Translations under genes and position numbers: made by a program
In this document: piece after piece, positions 30,888-35,860 of the stretch
How the letters are laid out: each line of letters starts with the position of its first letter
How positions within the stretch are numbered: the first letter of the stretch is position 1
The notes under the pieces: generated by a model
Told to the model about the DNA's origin: nothing
Seen by the model: only the letters and a program-made list of their open reading frames with translations
Database searches by the model: none
IMG/VR virus record: IMGVR_UViG_3300039448_000016
Span: 1 to 35,860 of that record
Length of the DNA: 35,860 bases
From: a virus
Direction: 5' to 3' (one strand)

Positions 30888-31238
30888 ATGAATTACAGCA
30901 AACATAAGACACTGGACCCTTCGCGAACAATCTACTCAGTGGGGGAGCTCTACGTTTCAATTAGGATCGTGCAGACTCATCAAGATATTGATGGCGATGA
31001 TGTGCCTGATTTTCTATGTGTTAAATCGAGCGGCTGCGTATGTGATGAGGATGGGGGCAGTCAGTTGAGTAGAGTGCCCGAGAAGGTTCGCTCTATTAGC
31101 CTATCCGCATTGAGCGAGGGAACACTTGATATAAATTCTGAGCTTAATGATGTTACGCAAGAGACTGTCGAGCGCGTTCTTAAGTTAAAGGCCGCGCATG
31201 AAGCGCTGGCACAAATTCCAACAGAGGAGAGCAACTAA
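30888..31238 (+). CDS. Hypothetical protein between tip and fiber genes
   Basis: A 116-aa product, N-terminal part beta-like (IYSVGELYVSIRIVQTHQD), with acidic DIDGDDVPDF and a Cys pair (SGCVCDED), then a helical C-terminus. ATG 30888 follows AAGGCAAAACA, 9 bp after the tip gene, and the stop overlaps the fiber ATG. It probably helps fiber assembly or attachment. No family is recognised. Confidence 0.7.
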   Translation: MNYSKHKTLDPSRTIYSVGELYVSIRIVQTHQDIDGDDVPDFLCVKSSGCVCDEDGGSQLSRVPEKVRSISLSALSEGTLDINSELNDVTQETVERVLKLKAAHEALAQIPTEESN

Positions 31239-34129
31239 TGGCGACCTGGTACGCAAGCGATTCATTCTCAGTTTCCAACGGGCAGACATTGGTTTCAGTC
31301 AGCGATGGGAGTGACCTCTCTGATATTCAGGAGGGTGATGCGCTGGTTCTCGCTGGCAATCCTCCGGTCGAGATTGAGGCCGTTGGCTCATCGACACTCT
31401 CACTTGCTGATACCTGGCAGTATGCCTCGGTGACCAACCAGACAGGTTGGGTGATTCCAACAGCTGGTAGCTTTGATGCTGCGACTTCAGCGCTTCGAAA
31501 CTCTGTTACTCAAACTGCCGATATGTATGCAGCGATGGAGTCATGGGGTAGCGATCTGGGAACTGTTACCTTCACCGATTACCAGGGCACGGATCACACC
31601 GTTAAAACGCTTCGCCAAATGGAAGCAGACTATAACTCAGCAATCGCCGCCGTGGGCTTATCGGTAGGTATGCGAGAGGTACTGTTTGAGTCTATCCGTG
31701 AAGCAAACAAACAGCGGTATCGTGCGAGTGGGTCTGTTAATTTTGGTAAGCATTACATTAACGGCTCTATAAATGATCCTATTAATGAAGGTCTGTTTAC
31801 TGTTAAGAATGTTCCGAATGTGCTGAGTATGGGGTGGAATAACGGTACTGAGATCGGAACTTCGGAATCAAATCTAGCTGTAATTAATTTGGCAGGGATT
31901 GAGTTCACGCTTGAGGATATGTTGGCGAATGTAGCATCAGGCAGGAGTGAGATCAAATTCCCAGAAGCACCAGACGGAACACTAACCTACAACCCTACAG
32001 ATGGAACAACCATCCAACACGTTGATGCAGCGACAGCCTTTGCCTACGGCAATGGACATGAGCCTGTTATCCGTCGAGTGGATATGTGGGGTTTCGAGTC
32101 GTGGTTGGAGGAAGTCACTTCAAGCAAGCCTTTCGTGTACCCTAATGGTCTTATTCAAAGCCAAGCCACTACGATGGATGATGTGCCTACCACCACCTCA
32201 AGTAGACCTGTTGCGTACTACGCAGTATACGATGGCGATACAGTTTCACAGGGTAGAGGTGTTGATTTCTTTGCTGCGACTGAGGCGAACCAGCGCAAGA
32301 TACTGAGCAACCCTAAGCACAACCTATTCTACGGTGATGATGGGAAGCTGTACCAGTGGCGACTACGCCAGAGAACTATTGCTGGGGTGGGGAATGGGGA
32401 TTGGAAGTTCACAGACTCAACGGGTGATACACTAGCTTTTAATAACATTAGCTATAACTTTATAAGACCACAAGGGCAGGAGGATGTACCACCTACGGGT
32501 TCTTATGGCGCTGGGAATACCTACCTAGGAACCAACTCCGTGTTACCTCGATATCACGACCACGAGAAAGGTTTGTTCCAAGCAAGAAACGTATCGGATA
32601 ATAACTTCGCAGCAGTTGAGGGGCACTGTTACTTCCTAGTATGCGGCACAGTAACCCGTTTAAACCAAGGGGCGTATCATCCGAGTTTCAACCCGTTTGG
32701 TGCTGGTGCATTTGCGTGGTCCACTGCAAATGCTGGTCAGGTAACTTGGTATGGTGCGGGTGGGACTTTGACTAAACAGCCGACTGGCGTACAGGATTGC
32801 TTTGTAAACGCTGACGAGGGAGGCTCTAAAACTACACTTTCCGACTCTGGTTCAATAGATCGGGGATACCAAGCTAGACCAGACGGTCGCTTCTACGATG
32901 CCATCTACGCAGATGGTGTAGGTGGAGTACAACAGGACTTACGCTTCGGTGTTCACCGTGAGGGATACACCCCAGCAACCGCTAAGGCAGCTATGCAGAA
33001 TGGTAGCTTCAGGGGGTTGCAGAAGTTGAGGGAGACTAAGGTTATGACGGGGGTGAGTCATACTAATTCAGCGCTTCATGTAGGCGGCACGTTAGTATAT
33101 GTAGACGGATTAATCGACTTCTTCGGTGGCGTGTACACATCAAGCAATTCGCATCCGTTTTGGGTGTCGTCCGATAACGCTACAAGGTGGTATAAAGTCC
33201 AATCTACAGGACAGGATGGTAGCGGTGATTACATCTACGTAGAGATATCAGCAGGCAACTTAACGTCAGAATTTCCGCTAGGGTCGAGGATAGTGCTACA
33301 GAAAGAAATCGACACATCAGTCGGTGGAGAGTTCCAACAGACAGACATCATCGGTGATCCTGCTAACATCCTAGCCACGCCAGCACTAGCTGATGGTTGG
33401 CTGGGTGGATGGGTTCCTCAGATTCCTGATGGGGTGGTTACTAATAACCAGTACACTATATCTCGAAAGCGGGTAGATTCTTCAACAATGCCCCTAATAA
33501 TGACCGACAATAACGGGGTCAGTTGGAGTACATCTTCAAGGACTTGGGATAGCACTACAAACGCAAATACAAGCACGGCAGCACTTCCATCGACACGAGT
33601 TGAGTTGTGGAACTACACCGCCTCATCCTACATGACGGAGGCAGCGGTTAATTCTAGAGTCTATCAGATGCTTGCGGGTATTGGCGATGTAATGGCATCA
33701 TCGAATGCGGTTGATCAGGCGTTTCAGAGCCTTGCAGAGTCCCTTGTTGGTAAGGTTCTAACCTCATCACCCGTCACTGTGGCAGAGGGTAAGAATATAT
33801 TAAGCCTTGTAAGTGTTGGCTTCGACCACAGGGATACTGAGCTGAAGCTGTTTGGCTACAATATCTCGGCAGGGACAACATCCCATCAGCCACTTACGCT
33901 AGGTGCGCCAAACAACTCGGGGCCAGCATTCAAAGCCCTAGACTACGTAACAGAGGAAAACGGTTTGCTCTACACCTGTTACGCCTACAACGAACTCATC
34001 TACGATGTGGACTGGGGGGATGATGGCAAGATTAAGATTGCCGATAACGACTCAACGGACATTGACGATAACGGAAACACCATCAAAGTTGGTACGCACA
34101 GATCAGCGCTACCGATAGGTTGGGCATAA
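31238..34129 (+). CDS. Tail fiber protein, probable receptor-binding protein
   Basis: A 963-aa protein. Residues 1-160 are a conserved-looking attachment part (MATWYASDSFSVSNGQTLV, DIQEGDALVLAGNPPVEIEA, then a helical RQMEADYNSAIAAVGLSVG). The remaining 800 residues are Gly/Ser/Thr/Asn-rich, beta-type and of no recognised family (MWGFESW, LPRYHDHEKGLFQARN). AT-rich codons increase after about nt 31740, suggesting that the distal part was acquired by domain exchange. The DUF4376 chaperone-like gene follows, as with other fibers. Confidence 0.8.
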   Translation: MATWYASDSFSVSNGQTLVSVSDGSDLSDIQEGDALVLAGNPPVEIEAVGSSTLSLADTWQYASVTNQTGWVIPTAGSFDAATSALRNSVTQTADMYAAMESWGSDLGTVTFTDYQGTDHTVKTLRQMEADYNSAIAAVGLSVGMREVLFESIREANKQRYRASGSVNFGKHYINGSINDPINEGLFTVKNVPNVLSMGWNNGTEIGTSESNLAVINLAGIEFTLEDMLANVASGRSEIKFPEAPDGTLTYNPTDGTTIQHVDAATAFAYGNGHEPVIRRVDMWGFESWLEEVTSSKPFVYPNGLIQSQATTMDDVPTTTSSRPVAYYAVYDGDTVSQGRGVDFFAATEANQRKILSNPKHNLFYGDDGKLYQWRLRQRTIAGVGNGDWKFTDSTGDTLAFNNISYNFIRPQGQEDVPPTGSYGAGNTYLGTNSVLPRYHDHEKGLFQARNVSDNNFAAVEGHCYFLVCGTVTRLNQGAYHPSFNPFGAGAFAWSTANAGQVTWYGAGGTLTKQPTGVQDCFVNADEGGSKTTLSDSGSIDRGYQARPDGRFYDAIYADGVGGVQQDLRFGVHREGYTPATAKAAMQNGSFRGLQKLRETKVMTGVSHTNSALHVGGTLVYVDGLIDFFGGVYTSSNSHPFWVSSDNATRWYKVQSTGQDGSGDYIYVEISAGNLTSEFPLGSRIVLQKEIDTSVGGEFQQTDIIGDPANILATPALADGWLGGWVPQIPDGVVTNNQYTISRKRVDSSTMPLIMTDNNGVSWSTSSRTWDSTTNANTSTAALPSTRVELWNYTASSYMTEAAVNSRVYQMLAGIGDVMASSNAVDQAFQSLAESLVGKVLTSSPVTVAEGKNILSLVSVGFDHRDTELKLFGYNISAGTTSHQPLTLGAPNNSGPAFKALDYVTEENGLLYTCYAYNELIYDVDWGDDGKIKIADNDSTDIDDNGNTIKVGTHRSALPIGWA

Positions 34130-34156
34130 TTCACAACAACATCAAAGGGATTGATA

Positions 34157-34777
34157 GTGATTTTTACAACGCTTGAAGATGTACCCGTAGCGATCAGGAG
34201 CTACTACATGAGTAATGATGACGGTGGAGTTGAATTGACTCCAGAAGCTCAAGAGAGCACCAAGACAACTGATGACCTAATGAGGATCATCCAGTTGTGT
34301 AAACCCCAGGCAGTCTATGATGCGTTCAAGCATAAGATCGAGCTGAATGATCATCGCATATACCGGCTAGCGTATGAAGCTTGGTTGGCTGAATGTGCAG
34401 ACGTTGATGAGTACAACCAGGGCACCTACTACAATGACGATGGTGTACTGACTCAGAATGAGCAGATGGACTACTCACCAGAGCCACAACTCAGCATGAC
34501 AGACTTCAGCCTCTATGACCTTGCATACTTCAAGGCAATGAGAACGATCCGAGTTGACCAGCTCACCACTGAGGTTGATGGCCTGATCTTTGATGCGGAT
34601 GAGTTGAGCCAGACGCGCATGGCGAGAGCTATTGTAGGGCTAACGGAATCGGGGCTACCTGATATATCGTGGAGGCTATACGATAACTCAGCGGCTACCG
34701 TCACCAAAGCTCAGTTGGCCCAGGCGCTCGTTCAAGCTGGGCAAGCTCAAACTGACATCTGGTTTCCTAGCGAGTAG
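34157..34777 (+). CDS. DUF4376 protein, tail fiber accessory/assembly
   Basis: A 206-aa protein. The C-terminal 90 residues (FKAMRTIRVDQLTTEVDGLI, DADELSQTRMARAIVGL, then TVTKAQLAQALVQAGQAQT) match the DUF4376 domain found at the end of phage tail fiber assembly proteins. It probably assists folding or oligomerisation of the fiber. I chose GTG 34157, 7 bases after AAAGGG. TTG 34151 is too close to that site. It is the last gene of the late operon. Confidence 0.82.
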   Translation: MIFTTLEDVPVAIRSYYMSNDDGGVELTPEAQESTKTTDDLMRIIQLCKPQAVYDAFKHKIELNDHRIYRLAYEAWLAECADVDEYNQGTYYNDDGVLTQNEQMDYSPEPQLSMTDFSLYDLAYFKAMRTIRVDQLTTEVDGLIFDADELSQTRMARAIVGLTESGLPDISWRLYDNSAATVTKAQLAQALVQAGQAQTDIWFPSE

Positions 34778-35095
34778 CTATTTGTTAGCAATCAGCATTC
34801 CGTCGATGATTGTATTCACGGCGGCTTGCTGTTCATCAGTCAGCATTTCAAACTTCATTAGGAATCGCGCTTGTTCGGTGTTGTACCGATTGATCCATTG
34901 ATGGTGGCCGATTCCTAATATTCCGCAGATGATCTCAATATCTTGAGGTTCCCACCTGGCAGCACCTTCGAACAGGCGATAGAAGCTAGACCTCGAATGA
35001 CGACCGTTCGATTCTACATATCTTCCATGCAGCCAACTCTTCCGCTTCCCTTCTAGTCGAAGTTTCGACTCAATCAATTCCACAAGGTCTAGCAC
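34778..35095 (-). CDS. HTH-type regulator at the right end
   Basis: A 105-aa product. A central segment (SRSSFYRLFEGAARWEPQDI, EIICGILGI) looks like an XRE-type HTH, followed by an amphipathic C-terminal helix (MLTDEQQAAVNTIIDGML). The GTG start at 35095 has no ribosome site. A -10 CAATAT at 35107-35102 would put the transcription start at about the GTG, suggesting a leaderless message as for some phage repressors. It is convergent with the fiber operon, its stop directly abutting that operon's last gene. It is probably expressed in the lysogen. Confidence 0.72.
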   Translation of the reverse strand: MLDLVELIESKLRLEGKRKSWLHGRYVESNGRHSRSSFYRLFEGAARWEPQDIEIICGILGIGHHQWINRYNTEQARFLMKFEMLTDEQQAAVNTIIDGMLIANK

Positions 35096-35101
35096 AGCGG
35101 C

Positions 35102-35147
35102 ATATTGCCGTTAATCTGGGACAAACTCAAAAAAAATCCCAGATTAA
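35102..35147 (-). promoter_or_regulatory. Promoter and 11-bp inverted-repeat operator of the right-end HTH gene
   Basis: TTAATCTGGGA (35111-35121) and TCCCAGATTAA (35137-35147) form a perfect 11-bp inverted repeat with a 15-base centre. On the minus strand the -35 (TTGAGT) lies in the centre, one arm covers the spacer, and the -10 CAATAT follows at 35107-35102. The layout suits autorepression. No T run follows, so a terminator is unlikely. Confidence 0.6.
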
Positions 35148-35187
35148 AGGACGAACGGTAGTTACTGTGGTTTAGTACGTTGTATAG

Positions 35188-35537
35188 GCGCTTAGCAACG
35201 CCGGGACACACATGGAGAGGTAAAATGACAAATGGATTAGTCGTGATAACTGCTGACAGTGATCAGCTGCTTTCTATCTGCTGTATGACTGGAGTAGTCC
35301 AGGTAGATTGTCGATCCAGGGATGGGTCGATAAAACGTACTAAGCAGAGAAAGCCAGAGAGCATACAAAGTCAGCGCCTAAGTAAGCGAGTGGCTATGGC
35401 TGCAAAGTTTAAGAGCTTTCGTGAAAGGTGTCGGGAGCTTAGCAACACTGAGACAGTGCCCACCGCTTTCCCCATACGGGTATTGCATAACGGTGGCCTC
35501 CCGACATAACGGGTGTTGTCTCTGCGTTGCTAAGCGC
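35188..35537. repeat. Three copies of a 19-bp element GCTTAGCAACRCNGRGACA
   Basis: Plus-strand copies at 35190-35208 and 35437-35455, and a minus-strand copy at 35517-35535. Sixteen of 19 positions are the same in all three. The outer two extend to a perfect 14-bp inverted repeat GCGCTTAGCAACGC (35188-35201 and 35524-35537) that brackets the 94-aa ORF. The nature is unknown: protein-binding sites or ends of an inserted cassette. Confidence 0.8.
35225..35509 (+). CDS. Hypothetical basic protein between terminal repeats
   Basis: A 94-aa ORF starting MTNGLVVITADSDQLLSICC, with a basic middle (SIKRTKQRKPE, RLSKRVAMAAKFKSFRERCR). ATG 35225 follows GGAGAGGTAAA, a good ribosome site. No family is recognised and coding evidence is modest. 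One copy of the 19-bp repeat lies inside it. It sits between the HTH gene and the element-borne tRNA, opposite in direction to both, and may be a moron. Confidence 0.5.
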   Translation: MTNGLVVITADSDQLLSICCMTGVVQVDCRSRDGSIKRTKQRKPESIQSQRLSKRVAMAAKFKSFRERCRELSNTETVPTAFPIRVLHNGGLPT

Positions 35538-35545
35538 ATTTTAAA

Positions 35546-35622
35546 TGGTGGGCCCGCACGGACTTGAACCGTGGACCTATCGATTATGAGTCGAGTGCTC
35601 TAACCAGCTGAGCTACGGGCCC
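35546..35622 (-). tRNA. Intact tRNA-Ile2 (anticodon CAU) carried by the prophage
   Basis: 77 nt with encoded CCA (35546-35548). Acceptor GGGCCCG/CGGGCCC, D arm GCUC...GAGC, anticodon loop CUCAUAA, T arm CACGG-UUCAAGU-CCGUG. All stems pair except 27-43, which is mismatched in the host copy too. C4-G69 and C5-G68 fit the TilS identity elements of tRNA-Ile2, which decodes AUA after lysidine modification. Elongator Met remains a less likely alternative. It lies inside the two attachment cores, so it belongs to the element and replaces the split host gene. Confidence 0.92.
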
Positions 35623-35631
35623 TTGTTTTTT

Positions 35632-35655
35632 TGTGGCTCACTTTGTGGCTCACTT
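35632..35655 (+). repeat. Integrase arm-type sites, right pair (tandem 12-mers)
   Basis: TGTGGCTCACTT at 35632-35643 and 35644-35655, head to tail without a gap, identical to the two copies at 251-281. They lie 79-102 bp inside the attR core and 10 bp upstream of the intact tRNA. They probably form the second arm of attP. Confidence 0.7.
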
Positions 35656-35733
35656 GGCAAATTGCCGAAAACAAAATTGTTGAATAATTCAGTATTCATG
35701 CGGCCTGTAGAGTAGTTGCTATTTTGATTCGTT

Positions 35734-35776
35734 CCGATTATGAGTCGGATGCTCTAACCAACTGAGCTACGGGCCC
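35734..35776 (-). pseudogene. 5' half of the host tRNA-Ile2(CAU) gene, with attR core
   Basis: On the minus strand it reads acceptor GGGCCCG, UA, D arm GCUC-AGUUGGUUA-GAGC, then the anticodon stem-loop. It ends at the 16-bp core (35734-35749), where prophage sequence begins. It has no T arm or 3' acceptor strand. With 78-127 it makes the complete pre-integration tRNA gene. It keeps the host promoter. Confidence 0.92.
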
Positions 35777-35800
35777 GCTGAATTGAATTCAACTGCCGCA

Positions 35801-35828
35801 ATTATAAAGAAAATTCTGGGATTTAAAA
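35801..35828 (-). promoter_or_regulatory. Host tRNA promoter, now reading into the prophage
   Basis: Minus-strand -10 TATAAT (35801-35806), 25 bp before the tRNA 5' end. The -35 is poor (TTTTAA, 35823-35828, spacing 16). Transcription would pass through the 5' tRNA stub and reach the prophage-borne intact tRNA about 150 bp further on. No terminator lies between. Confidence 0.55.
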
Positions 35829-35860
35829 TAGCTAAGAAGAGCTTTAGGAAAATAAATCGA

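Noticed and set aside
25548-34129. Diversity-generating retroelement acting on tip or fiber genes
   Set aside because: No reverse transcriptase and no template/variable repeat pair with A-specific differences. The 74-bp repeat differs by a few ordinary substitutions inside one gene.
35188-35537. Retron-type msr/msd with inverted a1/a2 repeats (14-bp GCGCTTAGCAACGC)
   Set aside because: The inverted repeat and TTAGC resemble retron ends, but the repeats are 350 bp apart, enclose an ORF with a good ribosome site, and no reverse transcriptase gene is in the window.
35480-35537. Integron attC-like site (CATAACGG repeats and inverted ends)
   Set aside because: The core-site pairs and the expected short hairpin with extrahelical bases are not present, and there is no integron integrase.
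35546-35622. The intact tRNA as the real attR, rebuilt from host 5' and phage 3' halves
   Set aside because: Its anticodon arm matches the attL core in only 13 of 16 positions, whereas the 5' half at 35734-35776 matches exactly and completes the tRNA. The arm-type repeats lie between the two.

Overview
The window holds one complete, apparently intact temperate siphophage prophage of about 35.6 kb, with a few dozen bases of host DNA at each end. The 16-bp attachment core occurs at 112-127 and 35734-35749. The virion genes follow the lambda order: Nu1/GpA terminase, GpW-like, lambda-family portal, fused protease/HK97-fold capsid, tail tube, frameshifted G/GT chaperones, tape measure, tip protein, fibers. 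Base composition is moderate and the Shine-Dalgarno sequences are strong, which fits a gammaproteobacterial host. No host genus can be named from the sequence. The host flanks contain only tRNA fragments, a tRNA terminator and a promoter.

Left end to about 7 kb. The attL half-tRNA is followed by Xis-like direct repeats, integrase arm-type repeats, a P4-type tyrosine integrase (301-1617) and a small membrane protein. A long leftward operon runs from the LexA/CI-type repressor (7024-6350) down to 2078. It encodes a LuxR-HTH/membrane protein, a terminator that may act as an attenuator, a MarR regulator, SSB, a membrane zinc-ribbon protein, a 52-aa protein, an AlpA-like HTH, a protein ending in a beta-clamp-binding motif, a DEDDh exonuclease, a lipoprotein, a zinc protein, a second LuxR-type HTH and one unknown. 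This corresponds to the lambda PL operon (recombination and regulation).

7 to 12.1 kb. The early rightward operon has a DUF1376/O-like replication protein with iteron-like repeats inside its gene (candidate origin), small unknowns, a Ref-like nuclease, a RusA resolvase, a phosphoesterase, a CxxCxGxG protein, an unknown that could be the late regulator, and a MazG-like nucleotide pyrophosphohydrolase. A lipoprotein moron and a candidate late promoter/terminator pair follow.

12.9 to 34.8 kb. Lysis (membrane/coiled-coil protein, DUF5675 protein, 3-TM holin), a displaced minor tail protein Z, a candidate cos region, packaging, head, tail and fiber genes.

34.8 kb to end. A leftward HTH gene with an inverted-repeat operator, a 94-aa ORF bracketed by a 19-bp element in three copies, and an intact tRNA carried by the element. 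The prophage has integrated through the anticodon stem-loop of a host tRNA with anticodon CAU. Its C4-G69 and C5-G68 pairs indicate tRNA-Ile2, the usually essential AUA decoder. The host gene is cut into two unusable halves, and the element carries a complete replacement of the same type. That copy differs by compensated stem changes, lies in the same orientation and sits downstream of the old host promoter. This 'bring your own tRNA' arrangement is the most striking feature of the window.
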